Below, piece after piece: positions 24,315-31,983 of a DNA stretch of 37,798 nt (its first letter is position 1; every line of letters starts with the position of its first letter). This DNA is from a halophilic archaeon. Lineage in GTDB: Archaea; Halobacteriota; Halobacteria; Halobacteriales; Haladaptataceae. The stretch covers positions 1 through 37,798 of the forward strand of contig QNGA01000017.1 in assembly GCA_003298465.1 (NCBI GenBank). The letters are read 5' to 3'. The translations under genes were made by a program, and so were the position numbers. The notes under the pieces are model-generated. The model ran no database searches and was not told the DNA's origin. It worked only from the letters and a program-made list of their open reading frames with translations.

Positions 24315-24623
24315 ATGACCAGAACATCCTTCAGACGACTACGGGTACGATTGTATATCAATGGACGAAGCGGACAGAGCGTAACACGGCAAGCACTCCT
24401 CGCCGGTGGCGCGACACTTGCGTATCTGTTCACGTCGAATCGTCGACTGCTGATAGCCGGAATAACCACAGGTGTGACCATCGTGTGGCGCGAGAAAGCG
24501 AAATTCAACGGCAACAACACGAATTACCGGACTCATAAAACCCAACCGCAAGTCAGGTTGGTGTGTCTGTCCGGGTCGGGGCATATAAGCCGCCCAACCT
24601 CATCCCATTCCTTTGTGGAATAA
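24315..24623 (+). CDS. Possible small membrane protein
   Basis: A 102-residue frame with one hydrophobic segment (ALLAGGATLAYLFTSNRRLLIAGI, about residues 27-50). The C-terminal third is not protein-like and extends over the promoter of the next unit (24582-24589). Either the gene is shorter than it appears, or this is only a chance frame. No homologue is recognised. Confidence 0.3.
   Translation: MTRTSFRRLRVRLYINGRSGQSVTRQALLAGGATLAYLFTSNRRLLIAGITTGVTIVWREKAKFNGNNTNYRTHKTQPQVRLVCLSGSGHISRPTSSHSFVE
24582..24589 (+). promoter_or_regulatory. Strong TATA box, CATATAAG
   Basis: GGGGCATATAAGCCG is a near-ideal haloarchaeal TATA element. It predicts a transcript starting about 24608, which would carry the 46-codon frame at 24637 and the CxxC membrane protein at 24781. 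Confidence 0.55.
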
Positions 24624-24636
24624 GGAGTGCTAACGC

Positions 24637-24777
24637 ATGGCTGAAGGAACTACAAAAGCCTCGGGCCACCGCGTCCGAGACTGTTTACCCATGCATACAA
24701 TCACATTACAGACCCTGAATGTGTACAAACCACGCAGAACAACGTCTCGGCGACAGACTAACGAGGGAGGAGTGTGA
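24637..24777 (+). CDS. Possible 46-residue leader-type small gene
   Basis: An ATG at 24637 behind AAGGAG (24622-24627) starts MAEGTTKASGHRVRDCLPMH and reads to a TGA at 24777, ending three bases before the next ATG. Position, ribosome site and promoter all fit translation, but the peptide has no recognised family and is basic, unlike most haloarchaeal proteins. It might be a leader peptide or just chance. Confidence 0.35.
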   Translation: MAEGTTKASGHRVRDCLPMHTITLQTLNVYKPRRTTSRRQTNEGGV

Positions 24778-24780
24778 GTG

Positions 24781-25194
24781 ATGAATGCATTCCGAAGTCG
24801 ACTGCTAAAGAGTGTCGGCATTGCCGTCGGATCGTTCTTGCTATTTGGCGTCATAACTGGGCTCCTGCCGAACCCAATCTACGTTCGAATGGTTCCTCGT
24901 ACGCCCCTCGATTACCTGTTCCTCGTTGCGACGTCCGTGTTTGCCGGCGCGTTCGTCTACCAGCAGTCGATTGTCGCGGAACCACTCGGCGACCGATTCG
25001 CGGCCGGCGGACTCGTGGGCGGCTTCCTAGCGTTCGGCTGCCCTATCTGTAACGCAGTGCTGCTCGCGCTGTTCAGTTCTTCTGCGCTCATGACGTACTT
25101 CGAGCCGCTGCGACCACTGCTCGGAGCGGTGAGCGTCGCGTTCTTCGCTGGCCTGCTCTACTACCAACACCGGCGGAACTGCGCGACGTGTTAG
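24781..25194 (+). CDS. Membrane protein with an intramembrane CPIC motif
   Basis: A 137-residue protein with four membrane segments. The third begins FLAFGCPICNAVLLALFSSSALM: a CPxC pair inside a membrane helix, followed by PLRPLLGAVSV and a C-terminal CATC pair at the very end. The layout recalls small thiol or metal membrane carriers such as MerT-type proteins, but nothing confirms mercury. The neighbour downstream is a flavoprotein disulfide reductase whose family includes mercuric reductase and bis-gamma-glutamylcystine reductase, so mercury or thiol transfer are both possible. GGGAGG (24765-24770) supports the ATG at 24781. Confidence 0.7.
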   Translation: MNAFRSRLLKSVGIAVGSFLLFGVITGLLPNPIYVRMVPRTPLDYLFLVATSVFAGAFVYQQSIVAEPLGDRFAAGGLVGGFLAFGCPICNAVLLALFSSSALMTYFEPLRPLLGAVSVAFFAGLLYYQHRRNCATC

Positions 25195-25380
25195 ACCGCC
25201 CTGTCATTCGGAACCGTGTTCTCACGAGCGTCACGCGAGCGGACGTCCGTCGAGCGCAGTCGGCCGAAACTCCCGCAGAGGGTTCCAAATACTGTCCCGG
25301 CGACCGTCAGTTATACCAGCAGCAGACCGTTGGGAAAACTGAGACCAGAGTTCATCACGTTCCGCGTGCTAATAGTAGAC

Positions 25381-26823
25381 ATGGAGGAGTTCGACTTTCT
25401 GGTCATCGGGTCGGGATCAGGACTCGACGTAGCGAACGTGGCAGTCAATCAAGGACAGTCCGTTGCCGTGGTCGAAAAGGGGCCACTAGGCGGAACCTGC
25501 CTCAACCGTGGCTGCATCCCTTCGAAGATGCTACTGTATCACGCTGACGTCCTCGAAACCATCGACCGTGCCGACCAGTTCCACATTTCCGCGGACGTAA
25601 CCGACATCGCGTTCAGCGACATCGTTCAGGAAGTCAACACGGACGTCGAAAGCAACGCAGAATCGATTCGCCGCGGACTACGCTCGTCTCCACAACACGA
25701 GTTGTTCGAGGGTGAAGCACACTTCGTCGACGAGCGGACAGTCGAGATTTCGGGCGGTGACGACGACGGTGCTCGCCTCAAAGGCGAGACGGTGCTCATC
25801 GCCGCCGGGACGCGACCGGCGATACCAGACATTGATGGTATCGAGGACGTCGACTATCTCACGAGTCGGGGAGCACTCCAACTAGAGGAGCCGCCAGATC
25901 GCCTTATCATCGTTGGGGGTGGTTACATCGCAGCGGAACTCGGCCATTTCTTCGGGACGTTCGGCAGTGATGTGACGATTATCGGTCGGCGGCCATCTCT
26001 TCTCCCCGAAGCCGACGAGGAGGTCGCCGAGGCGTTCACTAAACGATACGCCGACCGATTCAGTGTCCATACTGGGTACGAAGCTACTGCCGTTTCCGAG
26101 TCCGACGGCAACGTGACCGTGGAGGCCATGCCATTCGAATACGGCGACAATGCCGGCGTGACGGGCGGTGACGACGAGTCCATTGCGGTAACAGGTGATT
26201 CGCTACTCATCGCTGCTGGACGGACTCCGAACTCCGATACCCTACACTTAGATGCGACCGAAGTGGAAACTGACAGTCGTGGGTTCATCGAAACCGACGA
26301 GTATCTCCAGACGACTGCTGACGGTATCTGGGCACTCGGAGACATCGTCGGTGAGTACCTCCTGAAACATAGCGCCAACCACGAAGCCCAGGCGGTCGCC
26401 CGGAACCTCTTTGGCGAGCACCGCCAGCCGGTCGACTACGCCGCAATGCCGTTTGCCGTCTTTGCGTCTCCTGAAGTTGCCGGCGTCGGTCGACACGAAC
26501 AAGAGCTCCGAACCGCTGACCGTGAGTACGCGACCAATACCTACGAATTCGAGGATACAGCCCGCGGTGATGCGAGGAATGCCGAGGGGTTTGTGAAAGT
26601 GATCATCGGTCTAGAGGGCGAAATCCTCGGCTGTCACATCATCGGCCCGAACGCCTCGACGCTGATTCAGGAGGTTGTCGTCGCGATGAAAGCCGGTTCT
26701 GGAACGGTGCAGGATATCCGTGAATCGATCCACATCCATCCGGCACTTCCAGAAGTCGTCCAACGAGCGTTTTCAGGACAGTTCTCCCGTCCGGGCCATA
26801 GTCACCAGCATCATCACCACTAA
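25381..26823 (+). CDS. FAD-dependent pyridine nucleotide-disulfide oxidoreductase with a His tail
   Basis: A 480-residue class I flavoprotein reductase. GSGSGL near residue 11 begins the FAD fold; GGTCLNRGCIPSK holds the redox Cys40 and Cys45; VGGGYIAAELGHFF is the NAD(P)H fold; ALGDIVG is the second FAD contact; HPALPE (His453, Glu458) is the catalytic pair at the dimer interface. Family members include dihydrolipoyl dehydrogenase, mycothione reductase, mercuric reductase and the haloarchaeal bis-gamma-glutamylcystine reductase, which was once annotated as mercuric reductase. The cysteine pair of a separate N-terminal HMA domain, typical of MerA, is absent. The protein ends HSHQHHHH. Given the setting, a role in keeping gamma-glutamylcysteine reduced during sulfur oxidation is attractive. 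Confidence 0.88.
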   Translation: MEEFDFLVIGSGSGLDVANVAVNQGQSVAVVEKGPLGGTCLNRGCIPSKMLLYHADVLETIDRADQFHISADVTDIAFSDIVQEVNTDVESNAESIRRGLRSSPQHELFEGEAHFVDERTVEISGGDDDGARLKGETVLIAAGTRPAIPDIDGIEDVDYLTSRGALQLEEPPDRLIIVGGGYIAAELGHFFGTFGSDVTIIGRRPSLLPEADEEVAEAFTKRYADRFSVHTGYEATAVSESDGNVTVEAMPFEYGDNAGVTGGDDESIAVTGDSLLIAAGRTPNSDTLHLDATEVETDSRGFIETDEYLQTTADGIWALGDIVGEYLLKHSANHEAQAVARNLFGEHRQPVDYAAMPFAVFASPEVAGVGRHEQELRTADREYATNTYEFEDTARGDARNAEGFVKVIIGLEGEILGCHIIGPNASTLIQEVVVAMKAGSGTVQDIRESIHIHPALPEVVQRAFSGQFSRPGHSHQHHHH

Positions 26824-27063
26824 GGACAACGGAATACAACGTACCGCCTTCAAAACGGAACTCGCATTCCAAACTCAATACGGGTAGTAACCGGTGGATC
26901 TCGGCTTTGCGCGCCTGATCAGCGAGGCCCGCCATATACAGCACTACCACCGCTTTTCGCGGAGAGTTGTACTAGAGTTCGGTCGTAAACAAGGCTAGCG
27001 CAGGATTGTGAAATCCATACACAAGCCTTTTAGTGCCGTAACCACTACTCAGTGCTGATAACA

Positions 27064-27465
27064 ATGCCAGATTCGATGTCCGAACAACTCCAGCAGGACA
27101 TAGAGTGTGAGGGACTCCTCGAGTGTTTCCACGGCCTCAAGCAACTCGACAAGGAGTGTTTCCAAGCCCTCGCGAACACAACTGAACCACTCACAGTGGA
27201 CGAGATTGCCGACGCGGTTGATCGCGAACGGTCGACCGCGTATCGTGCCGTTCAGCGCCTGCTTCAGACTGGGTTCATTCAGAAAGAACAAGTCAACTAC
27301 GATCAGGGCGGCTACTATCACGTCTACTCGCCGACCGACCCCTCGAAGATCACGAACGACATGCAGCGAATGCTCAACGACTGGTACGCCAAGATGGGGC
27401 AACTCATCCAAGAATTCGGGACCAAGTACGAGCAGTCCGACGCGACGGCACCCGTCGAAGGGTGA
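27064..27465 (+). CDS. TrmB-like winged-helix regulator (2)
   Basis: A 133-residue paralogue of the regulator at 19074-19478, aligned over its whole length: CEGLLECFHGLKQLDKECFQAL, PLTVDEIADAVDRERSTAYRAVQRLLQTGFIQKEQVNYDQGG, YYHVYSPTD and MQRMLNDWYAKMGQLIQEF. The recognition helix is nearly unchanged, so both proteins could bind the same GTATTGT site and could form mixed dimers. The extra Cys in KECFQAL is not in the other copy. I start at the ATG at 27064; a TTG or ATA upstream is less likely. Between two sulfur-island units, it lies 260 bases before the thioredoxin gene. Confidence 0.85.
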   Translation: MPDSMSEQLQQDIECEGLLECFHGLKQLDKECFQALANTTEPLTVDEIADAVDRERSTAYRAVQRLLQTGFIQKEQVNYDQGGYYHVYSPTDPSKITNDMQRMLNDWYAKMGQLIQEFGTKYEQSDATAPVEG

Positions 27466-27672
27466 CCACCGATTCCGAACGGTCTCATCGATTCTCCCTC
27501 GTACACGCTCTGGCAAGCGCAGCGGTCACCTTCGTATGAATGCAAGTGGCATCCTTTCTGCCGTTTAGGGCGAAGTTCTCTCTTTGAAGAACGGTAGATA
27601 CGCTTGTTCTCACAGCTTATCGCCGCTCTACCATCGGTATAACTATTCACCGATAGATTCTCCCTCACTAAA

Positions 27673-27682
27673 TAGTATTGTA
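27673..27682. promoter_or_regulatory. GTATTGTA element upstream of thioredoxin
   Basis: TAGTATTGTA lies about 50 bases before the thioredoxin start, in the spacer behind the second TrmB-like regulator. It matches TAGTATTGTAC at 21853 over its whole length. Confidence 0.5.
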
Positions 27683-27729
27683 TTACTTTCCCAAAACTCT
27701 TAACTTCTGCAGGTGCGTACTAGCGAGTG

Positions 27730-28089
27730 ATGACAACCGAAACCGCATCCGAGACGAGTACAATCTCCCCCGACGAACCGATTCACATCGACGGGAAAAC
27801 AGAACTGGACGATCTCGTTGCTGATAGCGATGTCGTCCTCACAGACTTCTATGCCGACTGGTGTGGTCCGTGTCAGATGCTCGAGCCTGTCGTCGAGGCG
27901 CTGGCCGCCGACACCAACGCTGCTGTCGCGAAGGTCGATATCGACGCCAACCAGCAACTCGCCAGCGCATATGGGGTCCGCGGCGTCCCGACGCTCGTCC
28001 TGTTTGCCGACGGTGAGCAGGTTAAGGAAGTGGTCGGCGTTCAGTCTGAAGAACAGCTCCGCTCACTAATCGAATCTCACACTGACTAA
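27730..28089 (+). CDS. trxA: Thioredoxin
   Basis: A 119-residue thioredoxin. VLTDFYADWCGPCQMLEPVVEALA carries the WCGPC active site (Cys45, Cys48), and GVRGVPTLVLFADGEQ has the cis-Pro. The N-terminal 20 residues are an extra acidic extension (ETASETSTISPDEP) common in haloarchaeal thioredoxins. It should reduce disulfides and can take sulfane sulfur from rhodanese-type proteins. The ATG at 27730 or a GTG at 27727 are both possible. Its TAA is followed directly by a thioredoxin reductase fragment (ATG at 28090), so the two were an operon. Confidence 0.92.
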   Translation: MTTETASETSTISPDEPIHIDGKTELDDLVADSDVVLTDFYADWCGPCQMLEPVVEALAADTNAAVAKVDIDANQQLASAYGVRGVPTLVLFADGEQVKEVVGVQSEEQLRSLIESHTD

Positions 28090-28380
28090 ATGAGTACGGA
28101 CACATGTAATTTCCTCATCGCTGGGTCAGGCGTCGCCGGCCTCTCTGCAGCCGTGTACGCTGCTTGCGCCGACCTCGACCCCTCGTCCTTGAAGGTGACG
28201 AGCCTGGCAGTCAGCTGACGCTCACGACCGCTGTTGAGAACTATCTCGGCTTCCCTGATGGTGTCGGCAACACTGAACTCATCCAACGTGGGGAAGAACA
28301 AGCCGAGCAATTCGCTCTGCAGAAATCCTTGACGGTGTCAGCGACGTTGTCGGGCCCGTTTTGAACGACGAAAGTCGCTA
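28090..28380 (+). pseudogene. trxB: 5' fragment of a thioredoxin reductase gene
   Basis: The start reads MSTDTCNFLIAGSGVAGLSA and AAVYAACADLDP, the FAD-binding GxGxxG of thioredoxin reductase. The frame then changes near 28185-28190 and continues as VLEGDEPGSQLTLTTAVENYLGFPDGVG and LIQRGEEQAEQF, which is the TrxR segment after the FAD loop (GGQL...ENYPG). No CxxC active site, no NADPH domain and no C-terminus follow; similarity ends around 28330, where an unrelated segment begins on the other strand. The reductase is therefore dead, although thioredoxin beside it is intact. Confidence 0.75.
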
Positions 28381-28386
28381 AATCCA

Positions 28387-28839
28387 CTAGGAGTACGATT
28401 GGTGACTACACCGGACTTCATTCGGTGAGCCGTCGTTAGTGGGCTCCTTCACATCGTCACCTTCGCGTTCGTCCATAGAGAAGCGGTTGACGACGTTCCC
28501 AAGACGGTACATGCGCCCGTGTGCGAATTCAGGAAGGTCAAATTTGGCCCAATTTGTGAACTTGAGAGTCCCGGTCTCGTCACCGAGGAGACCGACCTGC
28601 GCGATCACGTCACTTCTGGGTTCCCAAAGGTCGACGACTTTTACGGTCGCGCCGATCCACTGCTCGGAGTCAGTGACGTCATCAAGGGTGATCTCCTGGG
28701 TATTGTTCCGGAGGTCGTCGCGGTCCGAGTCAGAGTCGTCGGGATACGTGCTAACGATGCTTCGGCAGGCCTCTTCGAGAGGTAGTTTGTAGTCGTTAAC
28801 GAGCGGGGCGAATCGCTCTTCGATCTCGTCGGTTGTCAC
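28387..28839 (-). pseudogene. Fragment of an RPA-like single-stranded-DNA-binding gene
   Basis: Reading from a GTG at 28839, the fragment gives TTDEIEERFAPLVNDYKLPLEEACRSIVSTY, then the OB-fold segment IGATVKVVDLWEPRSDVIAQVGLLGDETGTLKFTNWAKFDLPEF and MYRLGNVV. These are landmarks of haloarchaeal replication protein A. The same frame stays open a little upstream without a start codon, and the protein ends shortly after one OB fold, where a complete RPA continues with further OB folds and a zinc finger. So both ends are probably lost. It could still make a 150-residue peptide. Confidence 0.55.
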
Positions 28840-29088
28840 GTCGACAGCGTCCAGCAGCTGGTGGTGAGTCGCTTGAGCGTGGTGGCATCTATCGAAATCA
28901 CTTACAGGTAGTCCATTGCCTTCGTGTTCCGTGGGAGACGGAGGGGGTACTATGCTCGTCGTCTAAAACGTCCGGAAAGCAGTGTGGAAATGAAGCCGTG
29001 TGCCGATAGTCGCCCGTAAATTTCGTGACCAATCTGCTTCCGAAGAGCGGCCAAGGTTTTTATGAGATGACATCATACAAAACCTGAG
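28840..29088. promoter_or_regulatory. Promoter region of the zinc alcohol dehydrogenase
   Basis: No gene is visible in these 250 bases apart from decayed upstream RPA sequence. A TTTTATG box at 29057-29063 lies 26-32 bases before the ATG at 29089, so the dehydrogenase mRNA is nearly leaderless. Confidence 0.5.
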
Positions 29089-30204
29089 ATGGATATAAAA
29101 GCAGCTGTTGTCAATGAAGAGGGTGGTCCATTTACTATCGAAGATATCGAACTCGACGACCCGCAGGACAACGAGGTGCTTGTTCGCATCGTTGGTGTCG
29201 GCGTCTGTCACACGGATATGGTCGTTCGCGACCAGTTATATCCGACGCCACTCCCAGCCGTACTGGGTCATGAAGGATCTGGCGTCGTTGAGACAGTCGG
29301 CGAAAACGTCACTGATGTCGAGCCTGGCGATCGCGTAGTTTTGAGCTTCGATTACGACAACGAATGTTCTAGTTGTCACGCCGGCCACCCCGCGTACTGC
29401 GAGGACTTCTTCGCGCATAACTTTGGTGGGAGGCGTCCAGAAGACGGCACCTCGCCGCTCTCACGTGGCGACGAGAAGATCAGCGGTCGTTTCTTCGGGC
29501 AGTCTTCGTTCGCGACACATGCGATCGCGACCGAGCGAAATGTCGTCGCCGTTGAGGATGACACTGTCCCGCTTGAACTTCTCGGGCCGCTCGGATGTGG
29601 GATCCAGACAGGTGCGGGTGCGGTGATTAATTCTCTAAATCCGCAGGCTGGGTCGTCGATAGCCATCTTTGGTGCTGGCTCGGTCGGCCTCGCGGCAGTG
29701 CTTGCTGCGGATCTCAAAGGCTGTACGGAAATCATCTCGGTTGATCTTAAAAAGAGTCGCCTGGAGAAGGCGTCCGAACTGGGCGCAACAGCTACTGTCA
29801 ACCCTGAAAGCCTTGACGATGTCGTCGAGTCGATCCGCGAAATGACTGACGGAGGTGTCAATTACGCTATCGAATCGACGGGTGTCCCGGACGTCGCTGA
29901 ACAGGCTGTCGACGTACTCACCCAGCGGGGTATGCTGGGTATCGTCGGTGCTCCTGCGCTTGAGACTCGAGCTAGCTACGATGTCAATGACCTCCTCCTT
30001 GGCGGGCAATCAATCATGGGTATCACCGAGGGCGACAGCGACCCCAAAGAATTTATCCCAAATCTGATCGAACTGTACCGCCAGGGGAAGTTCCCGTTCG
30101 ATGAACTCGTGACCTACTACGACTTCGAGCAGATCGAACAGGCTGTCGAAGATTCAGAGAACGGCGATACGATCAAGCCGATCCTTCGAGTCAGCAAACC
30201 GTGA
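29089..30204 (+). CDS. Zinc-dependent alcohol dehydrogenase (aryl/benzyl alcohol type)
   Basis: A 371-residue medium-chain dehydrogenase. The catalytic zinc site is Cys40 (GVCHTDM), His61/Glu62 (GHEGSG) and Cys170 (GPLGCGIQTG). The structural zinc lobe is NECSSCHAGHPAYC with Cys93, Cys96 and Cys104; the first cysteine of the usual four is Asp90. FGAGSVG (194-200) binds the dinucleotide, and Asp219 at the end of strand 2 suggests NAD rather than NADP. The GCGIQTG context and the overall length match aryl-alcohol dehydrogenases. Enolase-like and other catabolic remnants follow, so it may once have been in a catabolic cluster. A TATA box at 29057 fits this start. Confidence 0.88.
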   Translation: MDIKAAVVNEEGGPFTIEDIELDDPQDNEVLVRIVGVGVCHTDMVVRDQLYPTPLPAVLGHEGSGVVETVGENVTDVEPGDRVVLSFDYDNECSSCHAGHPAYCEDFFAHNFGGRRPEDGTSPLSRGDEKISGRFFGQSSFATHAIATERNVVAVEDDTVPLELLGPLGCGIQTGAGAVINSLNPQAGSSIAIFGAGSVGLAAVLAADLKGCTEIISVDLKKSRLEKASELGATATVNPESLDDVVESIREMTDGGVNYAIESTGVPDVAEQAVDVLTQRGMLGIVGAPALETRASYDVNDLLLGGQSIMGITEGDSDPKEFIPNLIELYRQGKFPFDELVTYYDFEQIEQAVEDSENGDTIKPILRVSKP

Positions 30205-30317
30205 CTTCCGTGATTGGTCAGATTAGTTGGTTCGCGTAGACCGTAAACACTTACAACCATATTCGGTCAATCTCCGGGTAGTGTATCTTCGGACTGGACG
30301 GACGATGTCGTCGATCG

Positions 30318-30835
30318 GTTGGCGCGACTGCCGCCGTTCGGACGCTCGATCTGAAAGGCCAGTATCACAGAACGACTGTCGACCAGCCTGCCGCTCCCGA
30401 TCTCTACGAACGAATCATCGAGGGGTTCCCGGATGCACTCATCGAAGATCCGGCGTTGAACGACGAGACGCGACCCTTATTCGAGGGACACGAAGGTCGC
30501 GTGACGTGGGACTACCCGATCCGCAGTGTCGAGACGGTCGAAGAGCTGCCGTGGGAACCGGAGTGGCTCAATATCAAACCTTCCCGGTTCGGCTTGGTCC
30601 AATCGTTGTTCGACACCATCGATTACTGCCGGGACCATGATATCCAGACATTCGGTGGGGGCAGTTCGAGCTCGGTGTCGGCCGCGAACACCTCCATGCG
30701 ATCGCGTCGCTGTTCTATCCGGACGCTTCGAACGACGTGGCTCCGAAGGCGTACAACGCTCCGGACCCGAGTGGCGATCTCCCGACCAGTCCGCTTGCGC
30801 CACCGACGACTTCTCAAGGTCTCTCCTGGAGGTAG
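30318..30835 (+). pseudogene. 3' half of an enolase-superfamily enzyme gene, frameshifted
   Basis: The first frame reads VRTLDLKGQYHRTTVDQPAAPDLY, IEGFPDALIEDPAL and TWDYPIRSVETVEELPWEPEWLNIKPSRFGLVQSLFDTIDYC. At a GGTGGGGGC run (30654-30662) it shifts, and the next frame continues QFELGVGREHLHAIASLFYPDA and ends with TAG at 30835. I recall the KPSRFG......F.TIDYCR...I...GGGQFELGVGR pattern from haloarchaeal enolase-superfamily proteins. The Lys-Pro-Ser and Gly-Gly segments are in the barrel's active-site strands. The N-terminal half is missing and no start is seen. This is a remnant. Confidence 0.6.
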
Positions 30836-31189
30836 CGAACGCCTCCGTCATCAGAAAACATGGAATGATGATTTGCCGCTCTTTGAAGGAACAGTTAAGA
30901 TAATGAAGGTGAACGTGAGCATATCCATGTGGTTGCATCGTTAGTCTACCTTGATCCGCTGAACAGTATCGCCCCGAGTGAGTACAAGGATCCAGAACTG
31001 CACGAGGGGAATTGGAAATGTACCCACCGTTACTGAGAGAGGTGGTTGGCCATTGATCTCGGTATCAGGTTCAAATGGTGGGATCTCTCTTTACAGAAGA
31101 CGTAGTCTGTTAAAATCCGCAACTGATCGGTTTAAGACCTCCTATGGTGAGAAGCTCGTACGATGTGGTACACATAGACATGGAAGCTC
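30836..31189. other. Gene-free stretch
   Basis: No convincing gene, RNA or repeat. It lies between the enolase-like remnant and the 3' end of the CDGSH gene. Confidence 0.35.
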
Positions 31190-31405
31190 TCAGTCGTCGC
31201 TAACTACGTGCCGGTCGCCATCGTTATCGTATTCGTAGACCACTTCCTCGCTTTCGTCAACACAATTTTGGTGGCTACCGTCACAGAACGGCTTGTTTGA
31301 AGACAGTCCACATTGGCAAATAACAACCGTACCCCCCTGTTCTTCAAACTCCTCTTCGTCTACAATATACGGCTCATCTTCGTCAGTGGTTACTTTTCTA
31401 GGCAT
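31190..31405 (-). CDS. CDGSH iron-sulfur domain protein
   Basis: A 71-residue protein. [18 protein letters not shown] contains the full CDGSH motif, with [2Fe-2S] ligands Cys30, Cys32, Cys41 and His45. Such proteins (mitoNEET-type) act as redox or iron-sulfur transfer proteins. The start at 31405 is preceded in frame by MTSGCNYEW, so a start 27 bases further up is possible. The acidic tail ([18 protein letters not shown]) fits a haloarchaeal cytosolic protein. A link to the sulfur genes is possible but it lies 3 kb beyond them. Confidence 0.88.
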   Translation of the reverse strand: MPRKVTTDEDEPYIVDEEEFEEQGGTVVICQCGLSSNKPFCDGSHQNCVDESEEVVYEYDNDGDRHVVSDD

Positions 31406-31983
31406 CCATTCGTAGTTACAACCAGAAGTCATAAAATCGGAAGTAACACCAATGTCGGGGGATGACATAAGCAATATCTCAAGACATAACCGTAAGTTCA
31501 CATGAAATACAGGTAGTTGCTTTCTAATCATTTATTTAATATAATTTGAGAAGTTAGAAATTGCTTGGTGAATTTAGATTGAATACTCGCAGATCTACTC
31601 AACGAGAACGATATCGCGAAGTTAGAAGAAACTGAATAGTTGGAGTGTCGTAACTCAGAATGTACCGTCCCGAAGCCGCAACTCCGATGAATAGAACCAC
31701 TAACGTAACCAATCCAATGAGAGAACGAAATCACACTGCTACGAGAATGGTAGTAGTGCTGGTTTTTAGCTGAAATTGAGGGCGTCAAGCGTCACCGGAT
31801 GCGCGAAGAATTCTCGGTCGTTCTGTACACTCGAACTGGCCCATATGGTGCAACTAGTTGGTCCCTTTGACGGCTACCTACTATGGCGCCTCGGCGACGT
31901 TCCTCCGTCGTCAGAAACACGGAGGATAACACGTCGTCACTTGAGTCAGTAATCGGTCGTACGCCGGAACCGGAGTTCGCTGT
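31406..31983. other. AT-rich gene-free stretch
   Basis: Nearly 600 bases with no gene I can support. The first 350 bases are AT-rich. A weak minus-strand frame (31528-31788) is not protein-like. It may hold the promoter of the CDGSH gene (near 31420-31480) and the end of the operon that starts at 33020. Confidence 0.35.

Noticed and set aside
24637..24780. A possible second fusion of rhodanese type upstream of the CPIC protein
   Set aside because: The short frame has no rhodanese motif; only a small leader-type gene can be argued.
25381..26823. Mercuric reductase (merA) as a firm name
   Set aside because: There is no N-terminal HMA domain and no C-terminal vicinal Cys pair; the protein ends in a His tail. 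The broader family name is safer.
30227..30944. Plus-strand frames of 137 and 162 codons as separate genes
   Set aside because: Their recognisable parts belong to one enolase-like gene split between frames; the remaining parts are Arg-rich shadows.
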